DNA from: Chryseobacterium gotjawalense
Lineage (GTDB): Bacteria > Bacteroidota > Bacteroidia > Flavobacteriales > Weeksellaceae
DNA: 64,000 nucleotides
Direction: 5' to 3'
NCBI RefSeq assembly: GCF_030012525.1
Contig: NZ_CP124855.1
Span: forward strand, 1,736,001-1,800,000
The notes under the pieces were generated by a model. The model was not told the origin of the DNA. It did no database searches and worked only from the letters and a program-made list of their open reading frames with translations. Both the position numbers and the translations under genes were made by a program. How positions within the stretch are numbered: the stretch's first letter is position 1; each line of letters starts with the position of its first letter. Shown here piece by piece: positions 34,778 through 42,618 of this stretch.

Positions 34778-35959
34778 ATGATTGAAGTCCGTCTAAAGTC
34801 AATTCTCGATAATGATTTCTATAAAATCACGATGCAAAATGCGGTGATTAAACTTTTTCCGAACGAGAAAGTAAAATACCAATTCATCAATCGCGGTAAT
34901 CATAACTTCCCACCGGGATTTGCCGAAGAACTTAGAAAATCTGTCAACGCAATGGCAGAGCTGAAATTAAGCAAAGATGAAAAGCAATTCTTAAAGGAAA
35001 CCTGTCCTTATTTAGACCTTCCCTATTTAGATTTTTTAGCAGGTTATCATTACGATCCCTCAGAAGTACAGATTATACAGACCGAAGATTCTTTAGAAGT
35101 TACCGTGGAAGGCGAATGGTACAGGACTATTCTGTGGGAAGTGCCTATTTTGTCTTTGATTTCAGAATTACATTATGAGATGAATCACATGGAGCGTAAT
35201 TCTAATGAAGCAGTTATTCAAACAACTTTAGAAAAGGCCGATCAACTCAATATTCTTGGCGTTACTTTCGCCGAATTTGGCACTCGCAGAAGACATTCCT
35301 ATAAAGTACACGATTTGGTGGTGGATTCCCTGGTAAACAACAATCGATCCGGAAATTTCATCGGCAGTTCAAATGTTCACTTTGCGATGAAATATGGCAT
35401 AAAACCCATTGGAACCCATGCGCACGAATGGTTTATGTTTCACGCTGCAGAATACGGATTCAAGATGGCCAATGCGCTTTCGCTGGAACATTGGGTGGAT
35501 GTGTACCGCGGTGATTTGGGAGTTGCCCTTTCAGATACTTATACGACTGAAGTTTTCTTTCAGCAGTTTGATAAAAAATTCGCAAAATTATTTGATGGCG
35601 TTCGTCACGACAGCGGAGATCCAATCGAATTTGCCAATAAAACCATCGAACATTACCGGAAAAATGGAATCAATCCTTTATTCAAATACATTATTTTTTC
35701 CGACGGACTGAATCTGGAAAAAGTGGAAGAAATCACGAAAGCCTGCAAAGGCAGAATCGGAATTTCTTTCGGAATCGGAACGAATTTAACAAACGATGTC
35801 GGCTTAAAACCAATGAATATCGTCATGAAACTCATTGCCGCACAATCTATTAATGGCGACTGGATTCCAACAGTGAAACTTTCTGATGAACACGGAAAAT
35901 ATACTGGAGACCCAAAAATGATCGATCTTGCCAAGGAATTTCTGCGCATTAAAAACTAA
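34778..35959 (+). CDS. pncB: Nicotinate phosphoribosyltransferase
   Basis: The 393-residue enzyme of NAD salvage joins nicotinate and PRPP. It shows LDNDFYKITMQNAVI and YQFINRG at the N-terminus, EFGTRRRHSYKVHD (about residues 168-181), GSSNVHFAMKYGIKPIGTHAHEW with the catalytic His region, and RHDSGDP plus SFGIGTNLTND for phosphate binding. Length is normal. A TACATTTG -7 box lies at 34751-34758, 19 nt before the start. Confidence 0.95.
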   Translation: MIEVRLKSILDNDFYKITMQNAVIKLFPNEKVKYQFINRGNHNFPPGFAEELRKSVNAMAELKLSKDEKQFLKETCPYLDLPYLDFLAGYHYDPSEVQIIQTEDSLEVTVEGEWYRTILWEVPILSLISELHYEMNHMERNSNEAVIQTTLEKADQLNILGVTFAEFGTRRRHSYKVHDLVVDSLVNNNRSGNFIGSSNVHFAMKYGIKPIGTHAHEWFMFHAAEYGFKMANALSLEHWVDVYRGDLGVALSDTYTTEVFFQQFDKKFAKLFDGVRHDSGDPIEFANKTIEHYRKNGINPLFKYIIFSDGLNLEKVEEITKACKGRIGISFGIGTNLTNDVGLKPMNIVMKLIAAQSINGDWIPTVKLSDEHGKYTGDPKMIDLAKEFLRIKN

Positions 35960-35999
35960 GAGAATTAATTTCTTTCTGCATTACTGAAATTAACTTTTG

Positions 36000-36007
36000 T
36001 ATTTTTG
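36000..36007 (+). promoter_or_regulatory. -7 promoter box 4 nt upstream of the rmuC start
   Basis: TATTTTTG matches TAnnTTTG and ends 4 nt before the ATG at 36012, implying a leaderless transcript. No clear -33 element. Confidence 0.45.
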
Positions 36008-36011
36008 AAAA

Positions 36012-37391
36012 ATGGATTTCATCTCTATTTTCACCGGCTTAATGTTCGGCGCTATTTTCGGTGCGGTTATTCTGTATTTCATATTAAAAGCTTCTCATAT
36101 TCCCCGACAGAAATTCGATGATTTGAATGAAAGTTTCATTAAAACAAATTCTGATCTAGAGAATTCAAATGCTAAAATCGGAGAACTCATCGCACTCAAT
36201 TCCGAGGCAAATTCAGAAATAAAAAATTTACAAAATGAAAGGCAGGATTTAATTGCACTCAAATCGCAACTTTCGGCACAGAATGAAAATCTACAAATTC
36301 TCAGGGAAAACCAAAAAGAGGAAATTACAAAAATGCAGGAGTTGGCAAAAAATGAATTTCAAAATTTAGCCCATCAAATTTTAGAAGAAAAATCTGAAAA
36401 ATTCACCATCCTCAACCAAAATAATCTTAAAAACATTTTGGAACCCTTTCAGGAAAAAATAACCGAACTTAGAAATAAAGTCGGCGAAACCTATGATAAA
36501 GAATCGAAGGAACGTTTTTCTTTGGGTGAAAAAGTAAAAGAACTTGCACTCCTAAACCAACAAATTTCTGAAGATGCCAAAAAATTAACCCGCGCTTTAA
36601 AAGGAGAAAGTAAAACGCAGGGAAACTGGGGCGAAATGATTTTAGAAAGTATTCTTGAGAAATCTGGTCTGGTAAAAGGAAGAGAATATTTTCTGGAACA
36701 TGAACTTCGGGATGAAGACAACAAAGCTCTTTTTTCAGAATATTCAGGAAAAAAAATGCGTCCGGATGCGGTTGTAAAATATCCGGATGAACGAAATGTA
36801 ATTATCGATTCGAAAGTTTCACTCACTGCATTTATAGAATTGGTCGATGAAAATGACGCTGAACTTTATCAAATGAAACTCAATCAACATTTGAGTTCCG
36901 TGAAAAACCATATCAAACAACTGAGCGACAAAGCCTACGATGATTATGACAAATCTCTGGATTTTGTAATGATGTTTATTCCAAGTGAACCAGCTTATAT
37001 TGCAGCGATGCAGGCAGATCATAATCTATGGAATTTCGCCTATGACAAAAGAATATTATTGCTTAATCCAAGTAATCTCATCACCTCACTGAAATTGGTG
37101 TCAGACCTCTGGAAGCGCGAATATCAAAACAAAAACGCCATGGAAATTGCAGAACGCGGTGCTAAATTATATGATAAATTCGTAGGCTTCGTAGAAAATT
37201 TAGAAAAACTGGGGAAAAATATTGATCAGACTAAAACTGTTTATAATGAAGCGTTTAAACAACTTTCTACTGGAAATGACAATCTGATTACCCAAACAAA
37301 AAAGCTTAAATCTTTAGGAATTAAGAATAAAAAATCGCTTCCTCAAAGTTTAGAAGAATCCTCGGAGAACTCACTGAATAACAAAGAGTAA
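36012..37391 (+). CDS. rmuC: RmuC family DNA recombination protein
   Basis: The 459-residue protein has an N-terminal membrane helix (IFTGLMFGAIFGAVILYFIL), a long coiled coil (about residues 30-200) and a nuclease-like core with GNWGEMILESILEKSGLVKGREY, MRPDAVVKYPDERNVIIDSKVSL and FVMMFIPSEPAYIAA, the Asp/Glu-x-Lys pattern of restriction-endonuclease-like folds. RmuC limits recombination of inverted repeats; mechanism is unclear. It follows pncB by 52 nt. Confidence 0.94.
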   Translation: MDFISIFTGLMFGAIFGAVILYFILKASHIPRQKFDDLNESFIKTNSDLENSNAKIGELIALNSEANSEIKNLQNERQDLIALKSQLSAQNENLQILRENQKEEITKMQELAKNEFQNLAHQILEEKSEKFTILNQNNLKNILEPFQEKITELRNKVGETYDKESKERFSLGEKVKELALLNQQISEDAKKLTRALKGESKTQGNWGEMILESILEKSGLVKGREYFLEHELRDEDNKALFSEYSGKKMRPDAVVKYPDERNVIIDSKVSLTAFIELVDENDAELYQMKLNQHLSSVKNHIKQLSDKAYDDYDKSLDFVMMFIPSEPAYIAAMQADHNLWNFAYDKRILLLNPSNLITSLKLVSDLWKREYQNKNAMEIAERGAKLYDKFVGFVENLEKLGKNIDQTKTVYNEAFKQLSTGNDNLITQTKKLKSLGIKNKKSLPQSLEESSENSLNNKE

Positions 37392-37445
37392 AATTGAACT
37401 CTCAAAAGTTTTTCACTTCCTCTTTATAGAGATTTACCTTTTAAC

Positions 37446-37453
37446 TACATTTG
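37446..37453 (+). promoter_or_regulatory. -7 promoter box 4 nt upstream of the RNA methyltransferase start
   Basis: TACATTTG matches TAnnTTTG and ends 4 nt before the ATG at 37458, implying a leaderless transcript. No clear -33 element. Confidence 0.45.
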
Positions 37454-37457
37454 CAAA

Positions 37458-38225
37458 ATGATTATAGAAAGCACTCAGAACGAAAAAATAAAATATATTA
37501 CCCGTTTGATATCGGACAATCGTTTCCGAAAAAAAGAAAATGTTTTCGTAATCGAGGGAAAGCAGGAGAATGAAAGAGCGTTACAATTCGGTTTTAATGC
37601 TCAGGAATTCTATATCGCCGAAAGTATTTTTAATGAAAATTTACCGGAAGGAAGAGTACATTTGGTCACAGAAAAAATCTACGATAAAATCGCTTATCGG
37701 GGTTCATCGGAAGGAATCCTAGGAATTTACCACACGAAAAAATCTGATCTAAAGGATTTCAAACCTAAAAAAAACTCATCGGTGATTATCGTAGAAAGTA
37801 TTGAGAAACCCGGAAATCTGGGCGCCATATTGCGGAGTTGCGAAGCGTTTGGGATTGATGCTTTAATTGTAACCGATACGAAAGTTGATTTCTATAATCC
37901 AAATGTGATCCGCTCCAGTGTAGGTTGTCTTTTTGGGATGAACATTTTCTCTTCCAGCAATGATGAAGTGTACGAATTTCTCACTGAAAACGGTTATGCA
38001 GTTTATACGACCATCATGGATAAAGCGTCTGAAAATATTCAAGTCCGAAATTTAAAAGAAAAGAGCGCTATACTCTTTGGGACAGAACATTCCGGACTCA
38101 CCGATTTCTGGGTAGGCAAAGGAAAGAACACGGTTATTCCCATGTCGGGAAGTATCGACTCTTTGAATTTGAGCAATGCCGTTGCCATCACCTGTTATGA
38201 GATTTTAAGACAAAAAATGGCATAA
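37458..38225 (+). CDS. SpoU/TrmH-family RNA 2'-O-methyltransferase
   Basis: The 255-residue SPOUT enzyme has an N-terminal substrate-binding domain (about residues 1-95) and a knotted catalytic domain with ESIEKPGNLGAILRSCEAFGIDALI (motif 1), FGTEHSGLTD (motif 2) and IPMSGSIDSLNLSNAVAITCYE (motif 3). It methylates ribose in rRNA or tRNA; the exact target is not evident. Length is normal. Confidence 0.93.
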   Translation: MIIESTQNEKIKYITRLISDNRFRKKENVFVIEGKQENERALQFGFNAQEFYIAESIFNENLPEGRVHLVTEKIYDKIAYRGSSEGILGIYHTKKSDLKDFKPKKNSSVIIVESIEKPGNLGAILRSCEAFGIDALIVTDTKVDFYNPNVIRSSVGCLFGMNIFSSSNDEVYEFLTENGYAVYTTIMDKASENIQVRNLKEKSAILFGTEHSGLTDFWVGKGKNTVIPMSGSIDSLNLSNAVAITCYEILRQKMA

Positions 38226-38228
38226 AAA

Positions 38229-38253
38229 AACCGCTTCTCAAAGAGAAACGGTT
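38229..38253. terminator. Bidirectional terminator between the RNA methyltransferase and the lipoprotein
   Basis: AACCGCTTCTC and GAGAAACGGTT form a stem with one mismatch and a 3-nt loop; on the minus strand a T7 run follows, so it mainly ends the lipoprotein transcript. Confidence 0.8.
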
Positions 38254-38274
38254 AATTTGTAAATCAGTTACTAA

Positions 38275-38553
38275 TTATTTAGTAGCATCTTTAGCGTCTT
38301 TAGCAGCATCAGTTGCAGCATTAGCAGCACCTTTAGCAGCATCAGCAGCTCCTTCTACAGTTGCGTTAGCAGCATCAGCAGTAACAGTAGCAGCAGAATC
38401 TACAACAGAAGCAGCAGAATCAACAACAGCAGCAGCAGAATCAACTACAGCAGCAGCAGAATCAGTTGCGTTAGCAGTTTCTACAGTTTCAGTTTTGTTA
38501 CAAGCTACAAGAGCTAAAGCAGCGATAGCAGCTACGAATAATGACTTTTTCAT
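38275..38553 (-). CDS. Small alanine-rich repeat lipoprotein
   Basis: The 92-residue protein has a lipoprotein signal (KKSLFVAAIAALALVAC, lipobox Cys18). The mature part is almost wholly Ala, Val, Asp, Thr, Ser and Lys: three to four DSAA[AS]VV units followed by amphipathic ADAAKGAAN-type repeats. The repeats resemble short surfactant- or LEA-like helices. No known domain is recognised. A TATCTTTG -7 box is on the minus strand at 38629-38622. It is probably an abundant envelope lipoprotein (inference). Confidence 0.85.
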   Translation of the reverse strand: MKKSLFVAAIAALALVACNKTETVETANATDSAAAVVDSAAAVVDSAASVVDSAATVTADAANATVEGAADAAKGAANAATDAAKDAKDATK

Positions 38554-38643
38554 AATAAATTAAATTTAATTGTTTTGTTATTTTAAAATTTGTTTGTTCT
38601 CATTTATCATTTCGAACAGGACAAAGATAGGGTGAGAAATAAA

Positions 38644-38692
38644 TTTGCATTCGAAAATTAATTGTAATATCTTTGTAAAATCGTTTTACAAA
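38644..38692 (+). promoter_or_regulatory. Promoter with overlapping palindromic operator
   Basis: TTTG (38644-38647), a 20-nt spacer and TATCTTTG (38668-38675) match the Bacteroidetes sigma-A promoter well. A perfect 9-bp inverted repeat, TTTGTAAAA-TCG-TTTTACAAA (38672-38692), starts in the -7 box and covers the transcription start. Such a placement fits a repressor site for the downstream two-gene unit; the binding protein is unknown. Confidence 0.6.
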
Positions 38693-38733
38693 ACAATACG
38701 ACTGAAAATCAATAAATTACATAAAAATAGCAA

Positions 38734-39903
38734 TTGAGCGATTTAGATTTATTACACTTCGAACAGCTAAAAAATGAGGTTCAATCTCAATATTTAGACC
38801 ATCACACTCCTTCCTATGATGATATATCAAAATGGAAAGGAATCGATATCATCTATTTTCAAGAAGATTTGCGGAAAATCGCCAAAGGAAACATCAGCGA
38901 AAAATCGTTTTATACTTATTTTAAAAACTCGCCGGTTACCCGACTTCCCAGAATTGACATGCTGAACATTCTCAGCATTTATGCGGGTTACGTCTCATGG
39001 TACGACTTTAAAAAGAAGCACCTTTTTGCCCATGAAATCTTACAGGAATTAGAAGATAATGACGACAATCCAGAAGCTGAATTGGAAAATAATCCTGAAA
39101 AAGCAGAAAATACGGAACAGCAAACCAGAATTATCCGGAAACAGGATATTTCAAGTCTAAAACCAGGAGAAACCGCGGCTGAAGAATCTGATTTACAATT
39201 ATCCTCACCTGACAGTCAAGGCATTAAAGAAAACAAAGGTGTATTCACCACGTACGATACCACTGAACAAAAATCAACAATATCAATTGTAAAAAAGTAT
39301 ATCTGGTTGGGAATCTCTGCTATTTTAGCAGTTCTGGTCGGACTTTTAGTATTCAAAGAGGAACTCTTCAGTAAGAAATTCTATTATAGTTTTGTTGATG
39401 CAGATCGGAATACCACCATCAATGCAGAATTGCAAGTTCAAATTCTCAAAGAAAACGAATCTCCTATTTTATATAATGCCAAACCCAACGAAGCGTTTGT
39501 ATATACCACCAAATCGAAAAACCTGACGATGGTCGTATCTTCACCCTACTATAAAACAGACACCATACGACGGAATTTGGAAACCGCGCCCGAGGCCGAA
39601 ACCATCGAGCTGAAACCAAATGATTATGCGATTATGCTTTTCTACTATTCAAAATCGATCAAAGATTTAAAGAAGAAAAGAGAATCATTAAATTATCTTA
39701 TCAGTGACGATGCTCTGATTTACCAGGTGTATGACAATGAAACTTACGGCGTAGAAACGATGGACAAGCAACGGTACATCAACCTGGTCACCCTGCCTTC
39801 GACCTCACTGGAAAACCTGCAGGTCATCGACACAAAGAACGATAAAAACAACAAAATAATAATGATTAAATTTAAAATTGCCACCGATGAAAAACCAAAA
39901 TAA
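38734..39903 (+). CDS. Single-pass membrane protein with putative cytoplasmic regulatory domain (TTG start)
   Basis: The 389-residue protein is not recognised as a named family. Residues 1-110 form a soluble helical region (EDLRKIAKGNISEKSFYTYFKNSP, LPRIDMLNILSIYAGYVSWYDF), a motif I have seen at the N-termini of several Flavobacteriia proteins. An acidic/polar linker follows. A single transmembrane helix at about 188-205 (IWLGISAILAVLVGLLVF) precedes a 180-residue, probably periplasmic, region. It starts at TTG because a TAG is in frame just upstream. The topology resembles membrane-bound regulators or signal transducers (inference). It overlaps the following lipoprotein gene by 17 nt. Confidence 0.75.
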   Translation: MSDLDLLHFEQLKNEVQSQYLDHHTPSYDDISKWKGIDIIYFQEDLRKIAKGNISEKSFYTYFKNSPVTRLPRIDMLNILSIYAGYVSWYDFKKKHLFAHEILQELEDNDDNPEAELENNPEKAENTEQQTRIIRKQDISSLKPGETAAEESDLQLSSPDSQGIKENKGVFTTYDTTEQKSTISIVKKYIWLGISAILAVLVGLLVFKEELFSKKFYYSFVDADRNTTINAELQVQILKENESPILYNAKPNEAFVYTTKSKNLTMVVSSPYYKTDTIRRNLETAPEAETIELKPNDYAIMLFYYSKSIKDLKKKRESLNYLISDDALIYQVYDNETYGVETMDKQRYINLVTLPSTSLENLQVIDTKNDKNNKIIMIKFKIATDEKPK

Positions 39904-40471
39904 AATTGTTCTTCTCCTCATCAGTTTACTTTTAATGACTTTTTCCTGCAACAAAGAAAGCAAACAAATATCTGATTTAGAGATCGTTAGAAACAATAAT
40001 AATAAAAAATCCTATCCTGTTACCAAAATGGACAGCGCGCAAGCAATTACGTTTATCACGAAACAAAAGATTCAGGAGTTGCTCGATCTCTCTACTTTAT
40101 ACACTGCCGGAAACCGGGATACCGAAATTGATTCTGTAATTTACGCTCAGATGAACAGCTATTTCGTAGATCCTGACTCCAATAAATTAAAACCACTGCT
40201 CCTGCAGCTCGACAGCTTGAAAGTACAAACAGCAAAAGTCGGCGATATTTCTGTGACCAAAGAAATCAGAGGGAATGACACTTTGGATCTTGCAAAATTC
40301 TATGTCGAATATTTCGATTTCAAAAACCGCTTAATTGGGTCATTTGAAAAAAATGCGCAGTACGTACTAAAGCCTTCACCCATCAAATTTAAGAAGGAAT
40401 TTAAATTTTACTTCGTCGATTTTGATTCCAAATTGCCGAAAGACAGTACTTCTGTTGGGGTAACCAAATAA
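39887..40471 (+). CDS. Lipoprotein of unknown function
   Basis: From the ATG at 39887 the protein (194 residues) has a lipoprotein signal KNQNKIVLLLISLLLMTFSC with lipobox Cys21. An earlier in-frame start at 39878 would only add three residues. The mature part, with VTKMDSAQAITFITKQKIQELLDLSTLYTAGNRDTEID, matches no family I know. It overlaps the upstream membrane-protein gene and is likely its periplasmic partner. Its last 64 nt overlap the convergent cyclo-ligase gene. Confidence 0.8.
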   Translation: MKNQNKIVLLLISLLLMTFSCNKESKQISDLEIVRNNNNKKSYPVTKMDSAQAITFITKQKIQELLDLSTLYTAGNRDTEIDSVIYAQMNSYFVDPDSNKLKPLLLQLDSLKVQTAKVGDISVTKEIRGNDTLDLAKFYVEYFDFKNRLIGSFEKNAQYVLKPSPIKFKKEFKFYFVDFDSKLPKDSTSVGVTK

Positions 40472-41001
40472 TCCAACGGGACATCAAACTCTGCAATATC
40501 TTCCACCTGTTCTTGGGGAGGAAAAAAACTCACGCCCACTTTAACAGCATTCGGATTGACTTCTGAAAAAAACCGGTCATAGAACCCTTTTCCGTAACCT
40601 ACTCTGTTTCCAAAATGATCGGAATATAAAAGTGGCGTAATGATGAAATCAAAATCTTTGACTCCAGAATCTACTTCGCCAGCGGGTTCTTTTATTCCCC
40701 AGGAATTCTTAATTAACGGCGTTTCTTTTGTGATTTCAAGCGCGATTAATTCCGTTTTTATCATTTTCGGTACAAAAACACGGATTTTATTTTCATAAAA
40801 ATAGTTGAGAAACTCATTCGTATCAACTTCACCTTTCTCCGGAATAGACAGGAAACAATGCACTTTCTGATTTTCCTTCAGTGGGAATTCAGACATAAAA
40901 CGGGTAAATATTTTCTTAGAGAAGGCTTCAATCTCGACTTTACTTAATTTCTCCTTTTTCGCTAAATATATTTTTCTGATTTCCGCTTTTTTCATATTCA
41001 A
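40408..41001 (-). CDS. 5-formyltetrahydrofolate cyclo-ligase
   Basis: The 197-residue enzyme converts 5-formyl-THF to 5,10-methenyl-THF with ATP. It shows RKIYLAKKEKLS at the N-terminus, HCFLSIPEKGEVDT, FDFIITPLLYSDHFGNRVGYGKGFYDRF and a C-terminal VDIAEFDVPLDYLVTPTEVL-like end. Length is normal. The 3' end overlaps the convergent lipoprotein gene by 64 nt; both reading frames look genuine. It lies 55 nt downstream of a ferredoxin gene on the same strand. Confidence 0.93.
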   Translation of the reverse strand: MNMKKAEIRKIYLAKKEKLSKVEIEAFSKKIFTRFMSEFPLKENQKVHCFLSIPEKGEVDTNEFLNYFYENKIRVFVPKMIKTELIALEITKETPLIKNSWGIKEPAGEVDSGVKDFDFIITPLLYSDHFGNRVGYGKGFYDRFFSEVNPNAVKVGVSFFPPQEQVEDIAEFDVPLDYLVTPTEVLSFGNLESKSTK

Positions 41002-41056
41002 AAATAGTAAAAAAAATTGCGCTCCTGCGAAACGCCATTGATTATTTATCTGATAT

Positions 41057-41287
41057 TTAAATTTCTTTCACCGAAATAATTTTCACCGGACAGGCTTTTG
41101 CTGCTTTTTCACAAGGTTCAAATGCTTCTGGATTTCGAATTTTCAAAGTGTAAAACCCTTTCTTGTTTTCCGTTTTTAATAAAACTGATTTCCCATCTTT
41201 TTTTGACATCCGAAAATACTCCGGCGCAAATTCCGCGCAGTAATTACAGCCGATACATTTCTCCCGTTGAAGCGTTACGATGATCAT
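41057..41287 (-). CDS. Single-cluster ferredoxin
   Basis: The 76-residue protein has CIGCNYC near residues 11-17 and a downstream CEKAAKACP, giving the three or four cysteines of a small ferredoxin with one [4Fe-4S] (or [3Fe-4S]) cluster. It is an electron carrier. It follows trhP by 83 nt on the same strand, so it might feed electrons to that Fe-S enzyme (inference). Its leader contains an 8-bp tandem repeat (41289-41320). Confidence 0.92.
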   Translation of the reverse strand: MIIVTLQREKCIGCNYCAEFAPEYFRMSKKDGKSVLLKTENKKGFYTLKIRNPEAFEPCEKAAKACPVKIISVKEI

Positions 41288-41288
41288 T

Positions 41289-41320
41289 TTTGAGTAATTG
41301 GGTATTTGAGTATTTGGGTA
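41289..41320. repeat. Four-copy 8-bp tandem repeat in the ferredoxin leader
   Basis: Read on the minus strand, the unit TACYCAAW is repeated four times (two near-identical 16-bp copies, 41289-41304 and 41305-41320), ending 1 nt before the ferredoxin start codon. A TATATTTG -7 box lies upstream (41359-41352), so the repeat would be within the 5' leader. Confidence 0.75.
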
Positions 41321-41370
41321 TTTCAGAGTTGAAAATATTTACTTAAATCCTCAAATATAAAACACCTTCA

Positions 41371-42618
41371 TTAATTAGCCTGCACAATTTTATACAATTT
41401 ATCAGAAGGTCTTACTTTAAAGTCCGTTTTAAAAGTAACCACATCGGATTTCGCAGCTTTTTCTGCTTCGGGTTTTTCTTCTACTCTCATTGTTTCCAAA
41501 ATCATTTCCCGGGAACCTGTTGTAGGTCCCTGAATCAAAACTTTGTCACCAACTTTTAAATCGTATGCTTCAATTAAAAATTCTGCGACATTTGATTTTG
41601 GATAAAAATGCCTGCCTTTTCCGATATAGACTTTTTTCTGGGTGGCGGCGGAACCGTTGTCTACAGACCATTCGCCTAGTTCTTGTCCCAAATAATAACC
41701 TCCCCAAAAACCTCTGTTATAAACAGTTTCAAGTTGTTTCATCCAGTCTGCTACTTTTACCTGGTTGAAAGTTCCATCTGCAATGGCATCGATGGCTTCG
41801 CGGTAACATTTTGTCACGGTTGCAACGTATTCCGGTGCTCTTCCGCGACCTTCGATTTTGAGAACGCTGACTCCTGCGTCCACAATTTGATCTAAAAAAC
41901 TGATGGTACACAAATCTTTTGGCGACATCATATATTCGTTGTCCAGCTCGATTTCAAAACCGGTTTCCTGATCGATGACGGTGTATTTTTTACGGCAGTT
42001 CTGTTTGCAGGCTCCACGGTTTGCAGAAGAATTCGAGGAATGCAGACTCAAATAACATTTGCCCGAAACCGCCATACAAAGCGCACCGTGACCAAAAATC
42101 TCGACTTCGACCAAGTTTCCGGAAGGACCTTTGACCTGATCCTTCACAATCTGATCACAGATTTTTTTAATTTGAGTCATGCTCAGTTCACGGCTCATCA
42201 CCATGGTATCGGCGAAAAGCGCGTAGAATTTTACGGTTTCAATATTCGTTATATTAATTTGGGTCGAAATATGAACTTCAAGCCCAATCTGTCTTGCATA
42301 TGAAATCACCGCCTGATCCATCGCAATCACTGCAGTAAGATCAGCGGCTTTTGCCTTATCTAAAAGGGCCTTGATTAAAGATAAATCGTGGTCGTAAATA
42401 ATCGTATTTAAAGTAAGATAAGTGCGTACGCCTTTTTCTGAGCATCTTCTAGAGATTTCCGGCAAATCATCTAAAGTGAAATTCATCGAAGCTCTCGCTC
42501 TCATATTCAACTGCTCCACACCGAAATAAATGGAATCTGCTCCGTTATCAATCGCTGCCTGCATGGAAGTAAAATCACCGGCCGGTGACATTAATTCCAT
42601 TTTTCCACTTTTTGTCAT
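41371..42618 (-). CDS. trhP: Peptidase U32-family tRNA hydroxylation protein TrhP
   Basis: The 415-residue protein has the U32 hallmarks: LMSPAGDFTSMQAAIDNGADSIYFG, the Cys-rich HGALCMAVSGKCYLS...GACKQNCRKKY and LKIEGRGRAPEYVATVTKCYREAID. The family includes TrhP (YegQ), which makes 5-hydroxyuridine at tRNA position 34 from prephenate and needs Fe-S cluster biogenesis. Residues from about 330 form the U32 C-terminal module (KSNVAEFLIEAYDLKVGDK, GPTTG, SDKLYKI). It overlaps trhO by 4 nt. Protease activity is not implied. Confidence 0.9.
   Translation of the reverse strand: MTKSGKMELMSPAGDFTSMQAAIDNGADSIYFGVEQLNMRARASMNFTLDDLPEISRRCSEKGVRTYLTLNTIIYDHDLSLIKALLDKAKAADLTAVIAMDQAVISYARQIGLEVHISTQINITNIETVKFYALFADTMVMSRELSMTQIKKICDQIVKDQVKGPSGNLVEVEIFGHGALCMAVSGKCYLSLHSSNSSANRGACKQNCRKKYTVIDQETGFEIELDNEYMMSPKDLCTISFLDQIVDAGVSVLKIEGRGRAPEYVATVTKCYREAIDAIADGTFNQVKVADWMKQLETVYNRGFWGGYYLGQELGEWSVDNGSAATQKKVYIGKGRHFYPKSNVAEFLIEAYDLKVGDKVLIQGPTTGSREMILETMRVEEKPEAEKAAKSDVVTFKTDFKVRPSDKLYKIVQAN

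Noticed and set aside
41371-42618. Collagenase-like protease role for the U32 protein
   Set aside because: Adjacency to TrhO and the shared module favour tRNA hydroxylation (TrhP) over proteolysis.
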